Shown: in pieces, positions 54,575 through 63,171 of the stretch
Position numbering within the stretch: the first letter of the stretch is position 1
Layout: each line of letters opens with the position of its first letter
Assembly: GCF_900537175.1 (NCBI RefSeq)
Contig: NZ_LS999833.1
Coordinates: 1,550,001 to 1,614,000 of the forward strand
Reading direction: 5' to 3'
Length of the DNA: 64,000 nucleotides
Source: Lentilitoribacter sp. Alg239-R112
GTDB taxonomy: Bacteria; Pseudomonadota; Alphaproteobacteria; Rhizobiales; Rhizobiaceae
Position numbers and translations under genes: made by a program
The notes under the pieces: model-generated
What the model was told of the DNA's origin: nothing
Database searches by the model: none
The model's input: the letters and a program-made list of their open reading frames with translations, nothing else

Positions 54575-55354
54575 ATGAATATGAGCAAGTCAGAGCAAAA
54601 AATTTTATATGTAACAGCGGGCGGGGACGCACCATATGCCCTCGCCAATCATATATATAGAACGCATCCCAACCTCATTATCGCACGTGAAAAAGCACAA
54701 TCTAAAGTTGCCATAACATATTCCAGAGCCAGATCTAAAGGCTGGTTAAAAGCGCTCGGACAACTTGGCACAATGGTCTTCTCTCGTATAGGAAAATCTG
54801 TCTTTTTCAGAGTTTACAAACGTGAAATATCGGAGCGGAATCTTGATGTTAAACTAGACCGTAATATCGATATTGTAGACATTTCCACACCCAATTCATC
54901 AGAGTTTATTGATTTGGTTAAAACACTGAAACCAAAAATAATATTCCTTTCAGGGTGTCGAATTATCTCACAAGAAACACTGACTGAGATCGATATCCCT
55001 ATCTTAAATTATCATGCCGGGATTAATCCAAAATATCGTGGTATGTTCGGTGGCTACTGGTCGCGCAGAAATGGTGATGTAGATAATTATGGAACGACAG
55101 TACATTTGGTAGACGCTGGAGTTGATACTGGCGATATTTTGTACCAAAGCATCATTCCCATTAAGGGGCATGAAACCATGCTCACGGATGCCATTATCCA
55201 AGTCACTCATTCAATGGACATTTCACTTAGAGCTATTGATGATGTTTGCAATAATAAAATAGTTGTGAAAGATGTGAACATCCCATCTCAGCTATGGTTT
55301 CAACCAACACTTTGGTCTTATATCTGGTGTGGTATTACCAAAAATATTTGGTAA
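54575..55354 (+). CDS. formyltransferase-fold protein
   Basis: A 259-residue protein with a C-terminal formyl-transferase core: IIFLSGCRIISQETL (about 126), ILNYHAGINPKYRGMFGGYW (about 145-165) and YGTTVHLVDAGVDTGDIL (about 172-189). The Asn-His-Asp catalytic set (N of LNYH, H, D of DTGDI) is preserved, so 10-formyl-tetrahydrofolate use is possible. The N-terminal 70 residues do not look like methionyl-tRNA formyltransferase. It could formylate a sugar or amine, and its folate link is of interest beside the one-carbon genes. It starts 24 bases after the ExoD gene. Function not known. Confidence 0.75.
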   Translation: MNMSKSEQKILYVTAGGDAPYALANHIYRTHPNLIIAREKAQSKVAITYSRARSKGWLKALGQLGTMVFSRIGKSVFFRVYKREISERNLDVKLDRNIDIVDISTPNSSEFIDLVKTLKPKIIFLSGCRIISQETLTEIDIPILNYHAGINPKYRGMFGGYWSRRNGDVDNYGTTVHLVDAGVDTGDILYQSIIPIKGHETMLTDAIIQVTHSMDISLRAIDDVCNNKIVVKDVNIPSQLWFQPTLWSYIWCGITKNIW

Positions 55355-55407
55355 CCCAATAATCTTGTTCATCTAAGAACACTCATCACATAATATAAGA
55401 GAGAACA

Positions 55408-55710
55408 ATGGCCAGCTGCACAATCCTCTATTGGAGAGATATTCCCGCACAAGTTATCGTCAAGAAACGCAGAAATGCAGCTAAGAGAGAACTATCTCTC
55501 AGATTTACGGAAGCAATTGACATGTGCGCTATGCGAACCGGCGCAGCTGAAAGCGAAGACTATCTTGCTGAGTGGCGCAAGGGTGACCCTGTTGAGGTTT
55601 CAGATGACTTAGAACAGGAAGCTGAACAGGCCGCAACCGCGCTCGAAGCTGAATACACGAAGGCTATACTTGTTGCATTGGTAAATTCTGAAGGCTGGGC
55701 AAAGAAATAG
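55408..55710 (+). CDS. 'virulence factor'-domain small protein linked to split methionine synthase
   Basis: A 100-residue soluble protein. It begins ASCTILYWRDIPAQVIVKKR, continues with the basic KRRNAAKRELSLRFTEAIDMCAMRTG and ends with an acidic helical part (DDLEQEAEQAATALEAEY). I recognise it as the domain named 'virulence factor' in databases, which sits beside split metH genes in many alphaproteobacteria; the name says nothing of virulence here. Its recurrent neighbourhood suggests an accessory role in B12-dependent methyl transfer. Start ATG 55408 follows GAGAG. Confidence 0.72.
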   Translation: MASCTILYWRDIPAQVIVKKRRNAAKRELSLRFTEAIDMCAMRTGAAESEDYLAEWRKGDPVEVSDDLEQEAEQAATALEAEYTKAILVALVNSEGWAKK

Positions 55711-55784
55711 ATGATTGACATGACGGTCGATCTTCCAGCAAATATGCCTTGTTATACTTTGGTATTGTAAGAAACCATCACTTC

Positions 55785-55804
55785 ATATAAAGATATCTTT
55801 ATAT
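55785..55804. promoter_or_regulatory. perfect 20-bp palindrome before the pterin-binding gene
   Basis: ATATAAAGATATCTTTATAT is identical on both strands and lies 64 bases before the start codon. Its half-sites match those at 49419-49440, so both ends of the methionine synthase locus are probably under one regulator, plausibly an ArsR-type SAH sensor. Confidence 0.7.
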
Positions 55805-55868
55805 CTTGATGGCATTGCATTTTAATGACTTACAATGTCGCTAAATCAGGCAAAAGGAGCCGCCTTAA

Positions 55869-56825
55869 ATGACACGTACGATCGTCGCCTCAGCAACAAA
55901 AGAAGTTATCATTGGTTTTGATCAACCATTTTGCGTTATCGGAGAAAGAATTAATCCGACAGGCCGCAAGAAACTTGCAGCTGAGATGAATGCCGGCAAC
56001 TTTGACACTGTGAAAGCTGATGCTTTGGCGCAGGTTGCAGCCGGTGCGAGTATGCTTGATATCAACGCGGGTGTCACTGCCGTTAATCCCAATGAGACCG
56101 AACCTCCCCTGCTCGTGAAAACGCTCCAGATGGTTCAGGAACTAGTCGACGTACCGCTTACAATTGATAGCTCTGTGACAGCGGCAATCCAAGCGGGTCT
56201 GGAAGTTGCAAAAGGTCGCCCATTGGTAAACTCGGTAACGGGCGAAGAAGAAAAACTCGAAGCCATTCTTCCGCTCATTAAAAAATATGATGTTCCGGTT
56301 GTGGCTATCTCCAATGATGAAACAGGTATTTCTGAGGACCCGGATGTACGCTTTGCCGTAGCGAAGAAGATTGTGGAGCGTGCCGCAGATTTTGGAATTA
56401 AACCGGAAGATATTGTTGTAGACCCGCTTGTTATGCCAATCGGTGCGATGGGAACTGCGGGTGAGCAGGTTTTCAAGCTTGTTCGCCGACTTCGTGATGA
56501 ACTTAAAGTCAACACAACATGCGGACTTTCAAACATCTCATTTGGCCTACCACACAGGCATGGTATTAATGCGGCATTTCTACCGATGGTCATTGGCGCA
56601 GGCATGACATCTGCGATCATGAACCCCTGCCGCCCTCAAGAGATGGAAGCCGTACATGGTGCAAATGTTCTAAATGGAACAGATCCAAATTGTCAGAATT
56701 GGATTATGACCTACCGTGACCACAAGCCGACAAGCTCCACCTCATCTGCGGCTGCAGGCAGCGAAGCGTCCAGCGGGGGACGTCGCAGAGGTGGCCGTGC
56801 AGCGCGACGTAGTGGCGGTGAATAA
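55869..56825 (+). CDS. methyltetrahydrofolate-binding (pterin) component of split methionine synthase
   Basis: A 318-residue TIM barrel of the pterin-binding family, as in the second module of MetH and in AcsE. FCVIGERINPTGRKKLAAEM (about 21-40), ASMLDINAGV (about 60), TIDSSV (about 97) and LVNSVTGEEEKLE (about 118) are the methyltetrahydrofolate-site strands; TTCGLSNISFGLPHR (about 217-231) is another hallmark. It hands the folate methyl to the B12 carrier. After residue 285 comes a low-complexity Ser/Ala linker and then the Arg/Gly tail GGRRRGGRAARRSGGE. GGAGC precedes ATG 55869. metF, common in such clusters, is absent. Confidence 0.92.
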   Translation: MTRTIVASATKEVIIGFDQPFCVIGERINPTGRKKLAAEMNAGNFDTVKADALAQVAAGASMLDINAGVTAVNPNETEPPLLVKTLQMVQELVDVPLTIDSSVTAAIQAGLEVAKGRPLVNSVTGEEEKLEAILPLIKKYDVPVVAISNDETGISEDPDVRFAVAKKIVERAADFGIKPEDIVVDPLVMPIGAMGTAGEQVFKLVRRLRDELKVNTTCGLSNISFGLPHRHGINAAFLPMVIGAGMTSAIMNPCRPQEMEAVHGANVLNGTDPNCQNWIMTYRDHKPTSSTSSAAAGSEASSGGRRRGGRAARRSGGE

Positions 56826-56894
56826 GACATGATGTTCAATGGATAGTTACTGAATTAATTCCGTTTACTGAATGATAGAAAGCCACATCTTCAA

Positions 56895-58940
56895 ATGACA
56901 GATCATCTCGTCCTTTTCATGCCATCTGGCAAACGAGGCAACTTTGCAACGGGCACCCCCATTTTGGAAGCAGCCCGTCAGCTTGGTGTCTATGTTGAAA
57001 GTGTATGCGGCGGTCGCGGCATATGTGGACGATGTCAGGTGGAAACACAATTCGGGCACTTTGCAAAACATGGTATTACGTCTGAACAAAGCAGCATTTC
57101 CGAGCTGGGTGCCAAAGAAATTCGTTATGCTGAAAAACGTGATCTAAAAGAAGATCGGCGTCTTTCATGTTCGGCCCTCATCCTGGGTGATCTGGTTGTC
57201 GATATACCGCAAGACACAGTGATCAACGCACAAGTGGTACGCAAAGATGCAGATCAACGTGTTATTGAACGCAATTCAGCAGTTCGCATGTGTTATATAG
57301 AGGTTGAAGAACCAGATATGCATAGCCCTTCGGGTGACATGGATAGGTTGATCGATGGGTTAGAGAAAGACTGGCAGATTTCTAACCCACGAATAGACTC
57401 TCACCTTGTTTCCGAGGTGCAATCGGTCCTACGTGCTGGGAAATGGAGCGTAACTGTTGCTGTCCATCAAGAAACTGAACAGTCTCAGGCAGAAATTATT
57501 GCAATCTATCCTGAGCTTAAAAATGAAGCCTATGGCATAGCCTGTGATATCGGCTCAACGACGATTGCGCTTCATCTGACATCCCTACTGTCAGGCTCGA
57601 ATATAGCATCTGCTGGCACATCAAATCCACAAATTCGCTTTGGCGAAGATCTGATGAGCCGTGTTTCCTATGTCATGATGAACCCAGATGGCCGAGAAGC
57701 CATGACGAAAGCGGTACGAAAATCTATCAATGAATTAATCGATCAAGTATGCGAAGATAGCGGCATAGACCGTCATGACATTTTGGACAGTGTATTTGTT
57801 GGCAATCCCGTCATGCATCACCTTTTCTTGGGCATAGATCCAACAGAACTTGGCGGCGCGCCCTTCGCTCTGGCTGTTTCTGGCGCAGTTCACCTGAAGG
57901 CAAAAGAGATTGATATCGAATTGAATGAAGGTGCTCGCACATATATATTACCCTGTATTGCCGGCCATGTTGGCGCGGATGCCGCAGCTGCCACGCTTTG
58001 CGAAGGACCGCATCGTCAAGATGAAATGATGCTACTTATTGATGTTGGTACAAATGCTGAAATCGTTCTCGGAAACAGTAGTCATGCCGTTGCAGCGTCA
58101 TCTCCAACTGGCCCCGCATTTGAAGGCGCTGAGACATCTTGTGGTCAGCGGGCAGCACCTGGAGCCATCGAACGCATTCGAATTGATCCTGAAACCTTAG
58201 AACCGCGTTATCGTATCATCGGTGTTGAACAATGGTCAAATGAAGATGGCTTTGAGGAAAACGCAAAAGAAATCGGCATTACGGGCATATGCGGTTCCGG
58301 TATTATCGAAGTTATTGCCGAAATGTATCTAGCAGGCATCATTAGCGAAGATGGTGTTTTAAATGGGAAACTCGCAGAAAAGTCTGACAGAATTTTTGAA
58401 GATGGCCGTACATTCTCCTACCTCGTAAAAGAAGGCGAGCCTCGCATTATCGTAACGCAAAATGACGTTCGGGCAATCCAGCTTGCAAAAGCAGCTCTTT
58501 ATGCCGGCGTCAAATTGTTGATGGACAAGCAGAAAGTCACATCAGTAGATAAAATCGGTCTGGCTGGTGCATTTGGTTCGTTTATCGACCCTAAATATGC
58601 AATGATTTTAGGACTGGTCCCCGATTGCATCGTTGAAAATGTTAAAGCTGTTGGAAATGCGGCAGGAACGGGCGCACGCATGGCCCTACTCAACCGCGAC
58701 TATAGACGCGAAATTGAGAAAACAGTTCGGGATATTGAAAAAATCGAAACGGCTTTGGAGCCAAGCTTTCAGGAACATTTTGTCAATGCAATGGCATTTC
58801 CTAACAAGGTAGATCCATTTCCAAAGCTTGAAAAAACAGTCATATTACCACCGCGAGAAATGAATTCCGTGCAGAGAAAACAATCGGATCAGACTCAGCA
58901 GTCCCGCAGACGAGGTGGGCGTAATCGGCGGCCTAGGTAA
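56895..58940 (+). CDS. RamA-like ASKHA-domain ferredoxin (corrinoid reductive activator)
   Basis: A 681-residue protein (DUF4445/RACo-RamA type). An N-terminal 2Fe-2S ferredoxin (about 5-100) binds its cluster through SVCGGRGICGRCQVE (Cys about 38, 44, 47) and RLSCSAL (about 91). A linker leads to an actin-like ATPase (about 210-640): ACDIGSTTIALHL, LIDVGTNAEIVLG and GITGICGSGIIEVIAEM. The family uses ATP and low-potential electrons to reduce Co(II) back to Co(I). In MetH this job belongs to a C-terminal SAM-binding domain, which is missing here. The last 15 residues form a basic Arg/Gly tail (QSRRRGGRNRRPR). It follows the pterin gene by 69 bases. Confidence 0.9.
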   Translation: MTDHLVLFMPSGKRGNFATGTPILEAARQLGVYVESVCGGRGICGRCQVETQFGHFAKHGITSEQSSISELGAKEIRYAEKRDLKEDRRLSCSALILGDLVVDIPQDTVINAQVVRKDADQRVIERNSAVRMCYIEVEEPDMHSPSGDMDRLIDGLEKDWQISNPRIDSHLVSEVQSVLRAGKWSVTVAVHQETEQSQAEIIAIYPELKNEAYGIACDIGSTTIALHLTSLLSGSNIASAGTSNPQIRFGEDLMSRVSYVMMNPDGREAMTKAVRKSINELIDQVCEDSGIDRHDILDSVFVGNPVMHHLFLGIDPTELGGAPFALAVSGAVHLKAKEIDIELNEGARTYILPCIAGHVGADAAAATLCEGPHRQDEMMLLIDVGTNAEIVLGNSSHAVAASSPTGPAFEGAETSCGQRAAPGAIERIRIDPETLEPRYRIIGVEQWSNEDGFEENAKEIGITGICGSGIIEVIAEMYLAGIISEDGVLNGKLAEKSDRIFEDGRTFSYLVKEGEPRIIVTQNDVRAIQLAKAALYAGVKLLMDKQKVTSVDKIGLAGAFGSFIDPKYAMILGLVPDCIVENVKAVGNAAGTGARMALLNRDYRREIEKTVRDIEKIETALEPSFQEHFVNAMAFPNKVDPFPKLEKTVILPPREMNSVQRKQSDQTQQSRRRGGRNRRPR

Positions 58941-58957
58941 AATAAGCCGCCAAATAA

Positions 58958-59170
58958 TTAATCGTTTATTAACTGCAATGAAGCAGCTGCGGATCTACCA
59001 TTTCGACCCTCTTCCAACTCATAAGAAAGCTTCTGATTGTCCTGCAATTCTGAGAGGCCTGCCGCTTGCACCGCAGAAATATGCACAAATATATCCGCTC
59101 CGCCATCATCGGGCGCGATAAAACCATAGCCCTTAGTTGCATTAAACCACTTTATTGTACCGGTTGCCAT
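58958..59170 (-). CDS. cold-shock domain protein
   Basis: A 70-residue CspA-type RNA-binding protein. The RNP1 motif reads KGYGFIAPDD (about 14-23) and RNP2 DIFVHISAVQ (about 26-35), both near consensus. It acts as an RNA chaperone. The start ATG at 59170 has GGAG nine bases upstream; an upstream extension to 59218 is not needed. It converges with the RamA-like gene, 17 bases apart. The 298 bases upstream (59171-59468) show only AT-rich promoter-like sequence. Confidence 0.93.
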   Translation of the reverse strand: MATGTIKWFNATKGYGFIAPDDGGADIFVHISAVQAAGLSELQDNQKLSYELEEGRNGRSAAASLQLIND

Positions 59171-59468
59171 AAAACTCGACTCCATATTCCAATCATAAGA
59201 AGCAAGCAAAACGACCAAGAATTGCCCGCTCGCAATCTCTCAGCGATCAGACACCTCTAACGGTTTGAGACCTTCCAGAAACTGCACAAAAATAAACTAG
59301 CCAATTAGATTAAAATTGCAAGTAAGATTTTTTGACAGAATAAAATGTCAAAATAGCGATAGCTCAACAAAAAATTATGCAAAAGATGAGTTATCAGACT
59401 TATAGAAGATAACTTTATCTATAAATTTCAATACACAAGGGGTGCGTCAAATAAAATAACTCACCATC

Positions 59469-61832
59469 TTAGTTTTCAGATTCTTCAGGCCCGTGTAAGT
59501 AAACCTCCCGATGAGGATATGGAATTTCAATTCCTTCAGCCTGAAGACGATCATAAATTGCGACACGCAGCTCATTACGAACGTTGAAACCGTTGCTAAT
59601 ATCCGCAAGGAATCCCCTTAAAGAAAAATCCAGTGATGACGCTCCAAAGTCAACGAATTCAACACTTGGTTCAGGTATTTTAAGAAGATTTGGATTTTCA
59701 TCCGCAATCTCCAGCAATAGATCCATGATTTTCTTGGGGCTATTATCGTATGAAACACCAATCGGAACCTCAACACGTCCAATAGAGTTTCGATGGGTCC
59801 AGTTCCCCACAGCACCATTTACCAGCTCTGAATTCGGTACGATAACTGATTTACGGGAAAAAGTTTCAATCTCAGTAGCACGAACGGATATTTCTTTTAC
59901 AATGCCCTGCACACTGGTTGTCTCTACCCAATCACCAGCCTTAAAGGGTCTTTCCGCCAGAAGAATAAGACCAGATACAAAGTTACTAACAATAGTTTGA
60001 AGTCCAAAACCAATACCCAATGAAAGCGCACCAGCTACAAGTGCCAGCGAGGATAAGTCAAATCCTGCGGCGCTCACCGCGATCATCGCAGCAACAGCTA
60101 TTCCAAAATATCCGATAACTTTGCGAACAGAATTACGAACACCTAACTCAACCTTACCACGACTTAAAATATTACGATCCAACCATTGTTGGAAGCGGCG
60201 CGTCGCAAAATAACCTATAGCAAAGAGGATGAGGCCAATTCCGATATTAACAATCGAAATTGTTATTCCGCCAATTTGTATGCGAGTAAAAAGATCAAGC
60301 CCCCCAGTAATCAACTCCTGCGGCCGATACCCCCACTGCAAGAGCACAAATGACAGACCAAGCCCAAATAAAAGGATGTTGATAATAATACCTGTAACAA
60401 GACCAAGACTATTCAATAGGCTCTGTGAAAACTGAAAAGTTGTAATCAGATGCTTACCCAAAAGAGATTCGGCGAAAGCATTTTCCTGCATAATTGCTTT
60501 TCCAGATAGCAATCCAAAATAAACTACAATCAAAATAGCGCCCGTGACAATGATTTGCGATGACATGAACGCACCCAATGCAACGTAACCAGCCAAACAG
60601 CTAAAAATTAATCCAACCCCTGTCATCAACATTGGCAGGCGAACCCATAGCGGCCAAGGTTCGCCATGACTACCAGAGCTCTCGTCTTTCGGAACCAGCG
60701 GTCTCAGTTGCGACGTGATAATCAATATAAGTGCAAAAAGTACTGTTTCGACAAATGCTTGAAGAACACTGCTCTGGATAGGTAAGTTCAACAATTCACG
60801 CACACCAGCACCAAGATAACTGACGGTCTGAATTAAAAACGTGAAAACTGCCAGACCATAAAGAGCCTTTGCGCTTTGGTCTGTCAAATTCAATAATCGC
60901 CCACGAGGTGCCCACGGCCCCAAGATAACTGACGCCAGCTTCAAAACGAGAACGAGCAAAACAATAGCCTGAAGAACGCGTGCGAATAGGGACGCAAAGT
61001 CCACTCGCAACACACCGAAGTTCAACAACAGAAAATACGTGCTTACACCAAAAGCTGCGACCGACAGGGTGGGAATAATAGCTGACCAAAAAGCCGAATT
61101 GAGCCGACTTCCAAAGCTTAGTTCGGCACGAGTGCTCTCATTATGTATAAACTGGCCAAAATACCTGTACCCACCAAAAAAAATCGCCATACCCGCAAGT
61201 ATAGACAATGCAATGGAAATCAGGACACTTTGTTTTTTAAACTGCCAGACGAATGAAAGCCAAGAAAATGTCTTTGCTTTAAATACGGCAAATTCTCGCG
61301 AGAATGCTGCGGTAATATTTTCAAACGAAATCGTATCTATCTTCACGCGTTCAAACACTTGCGAGGTGAACATATCCCGACGCAGAAGACCAATATCAAA
61401 AATTAAATCCTCACCGGCAGCAGCAACTCCATCCAACTTCCCAATAAATACGGTAAGTAGCGCACTGTTTTCGGTTAGTTTATTGCGTTCTACCGTGATC
61501 GCCTCAGCCTCGGGTTCTGCACCATCAGCGGGTGCATCGCCAAGCGCGGTAAGGCGCTCCTTGTCCTTAACGCCTTCGGCACGCAGTCGATCAAGCATCT
61601 CCAAAACAGGTGCTAGAAAATCCTCTGTATCCGTGCGTAACTTAATAAGCTCATCTTCATTTTCCTGGTTATCGGTAAACCGCCGCTCCAAAATTTGTAT
61701 CTGGGTCTCAAAAGACTCGATTTGCTTTTGATCTCGCTCAAAAGACGGAGAAATATTCTGCGCAGATGTAACCGTCAGCACACTGAAATTAACAAACAAC
61801 ATTGCAATGAAAAATCGCAAAAAATTACTCAT
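59469..61832 (-). CDS. large mechanosensitive channel, MscS family (DUF3772-type)
   Basis: A 787-residue inner-membrane channel. A signal peptide (about 1-24) is followed by a periplasmic coiled coil (ERDQKQIESFETQIQILERR, about 33-130), about eleven predicted membrane helices (about 190-600), and the MscS core: pore helix ALSLGIGFGLQTIVSNFVSG (about 601-620), beta domain (LAERPFKAGDWVE) and cytoplasmic vestibule to the C-terminus. Such long MscS proteins open under osmotic downshift. The gene stands alone, with about 170 empty bases on its upstream side. Confidence 0.92.
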   Translation of the reverse strand: MSNFLRFFIAMLFVNFSVLTVTSAQNISPSFERDQKQIESFETQIQILERRFTDNQENEDELIKLRTDTEDFLAPVLEMLDRLRAEGVKDKERLTALGDAPADGAEPEAEAITVERNKLTENSALLTVFIGKLDGVAAAGEDLIFDIGLLRRDMFTSQVFERVKIDTISFENITAAFSREFAVFKAKTFSWLSFVWQFKKQSVLISIALSILAGMAIFFGGYRYFGQFIHNESTRAELSFGSRLNSAFWSAIIPTLSVAAFGVSTYFLLLNFGVLRVDFASLFARVLQAIVLLVLVLKLASVILGPWAPRGRLLNLTDQSAKALYGLAVFTFLIQTVSYLGAGVRELLNLPIQSSVLQAFVETVLFALILIITSQLRPLVPKDESSGSHGEPWPLWVRLPMLMTGVGLIFSCLAGYVALGAFMSSQIIVTGAILIVVYFGLLSGKAIMQENAFAESLLGKHLITTFQFSQSLLNSLGLVTGIIINILLFGLGLSFVLLQWGYRPQELITGGLDLFTRIQIGGITISIVNIGIGLILFAIGYFATRRFQQWLDRNILSRGKVELGVRNSVRKVIGYFGIAVAAMIAVSAAGFDLSSLALVAGALSLGIGFGLQTIVSNFVSGLILLAERPFKAGDWVETTSVQGIVKEISVRATEIETFSRKSVIVPNSELVNGAVGNWTHRNSIGRVEVPIGVSYDNSPKKIMDLLLEIADENPNLLKIPEPSVEFVDFGASSLDFSLRGFLADISNGFNVRNELRVAIYDRLQAEGIEIPYPHREVYLHGPEESEN

Positions 61833-62004
61833 ATCTTAGCCTTTGGAATCAAGTGCTTCTTTAGATTTAAGGTTACTTTATCATATAGTTTTTTAAAAAC
61901 ACCAATCCAACATTGTTTTCAGATGGAGCGGCATTCTTTTGGATGGTCTGTAAAATAACAAACGATCATCATCTTCCCAATCAACCAATCAGAATTTCAA
62001 AAAA

Positions 62005-63114
62005 TTACACTATATTGATCGACATCGCTAAAGGACAATGATCCGAAGCTTTCGGCCTATCCCAACCGACACGTGGATAACGCTCTACGTCCTGCCCATC
62101 GGGAAATACTGTACGCCAAGGCTGGCCGGCGCGAATTATATCCGGCTTTATGCTTGCAGACGATTTTGCGAGGGCTGGAGATAATAAAATGTAATCAAGT
62201 TGACACAAATGCTGCACATCTGGTCCACGTGTATGGTAAACTGTCCAACGGTCCAATTCATTTCTACGTAGCATTACATTTTCTGTAAAACCATCAGATA
62301 GAAAAACATCTATTGCACTGTGTTTTTCGTGCTCAACCTTAAAATCATAACCTGTTCTTCGATCACCAGTTACGACAACACGCTCATCGTAGTCATTCAT
62401 GTCCCCACAAATGATAAAGCGTTTACTGTCAGTCTTCCCCTTACCAAAACGCTTTTCAATGATTTTGCGAACTGCCTTTGCCTCCGCCGCCCTCACTGGC
62501 ATCGTATAGGTTTTTCCATCCAACCCATTTCGTGAAGATCCCATTGATTTAAAATGGACGACATAAATGGTCAACGGTTTACCACCAACTAGCACGTCAA
62601 TCTCTAGGCAATCACGTTTAAAAATGCGATCCTTAGGATTATATCTTTCTGACAATTCTTCGGTAAATAGATCAAAATCTTCATAGGTTACATGGGCATG
62701 GCTTTGCATACGTACAAATTCTATGTCCTGCCCGTCTCTGGTTTGCTCGCGCATCATAACACCAACATCGATGCCCCGACGGTCATTGCCTTCCGCTAGG
62801 TATTTCTGGCGATAACCTTCACCAACCATCTTATAGAGATAGCCACGCTCAAATGCACTCAATGTATCGATATCTTCAACTTCTTGCAGGCAGACAATGT
62901 CAGCGTCAGTATCTGCTATAGCAAGCGCAGTGAGTTGTCGTGTATCATCTGTTAGAGAAACAATCCGAGCAATCTCCATCTGCTTATATTGTTCTTTGTC
63001 TTTCGGATCATACAATTGATTGACACGATCTTGACGATGATCTCGTTCGAAACCGGAAAAATCAAAACGACTTAATAGATTTTCAGCGTTAAACGTCGCT
63101 ATTCTCAATACCAT
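62005..63114 (-). CDS. endonuclease/exonuclease/phosphatase family protein
   Basis: About 369 residues. The fold's motifs are present: RIATFNAENLLSRFDF at the N-terminus, IVCLQEVEDIDTL (about 74) with the metal Glu, ICGDMNDYDERV (about 237) with the Asp-Asn pair, and the end SDHCPLAMSI with the catalytic His. Metal-dependent cleavage of phosphodiesters in nucleic acids or lipids is the family activity. No signal peptide is visible, so it is likely cytosolic. A GTG three codons upstream (63123) is an alternative start. Confidence 0.88.
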   Translation of the reverse strand: MVLRIATFNAENLLSRFDFSGFERDHRQDRVNQLYDPKDKEQYKQMEIARIVSLTDDTRQLTALAIADTDADIVCLQEVEDIDTLSAFERGYLYKMVGEGYRQKYLAEGNDRRGIDVGVMMREQTRDGQDIEFVRMQSHAHVTYEDFDLFTEELSERYNPKDRIFKRDCLEIDVLVGGKPLTIYVVHFKSMGSSRNGLDGKTYTMPVRAAEAKAVRKIIEKRFGKGKTDSKRFIICGDMNDYDERVVVTGDRRTGYDFKVEHEKHSAIDVFLSDGFTENVMLRRNELDRWTVYHTRGPDVQHLCQLDYILLSPALAKSSASIKPDIIRAGQPWRTVFPDGQDVERYPRVGWDRPKASDHCPLAMSINIV

Positions 63115-63171
63115 ACTGACCACATTCCCTCATTATCCTGAAATGAGGGTTGGGCTTTTTTGCACTCAAGG

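Noticed and set aside
55408-55710. A virulence gene
   Set aside because: The database name of the domain is historical; context is B12-dependent methyl transfer.
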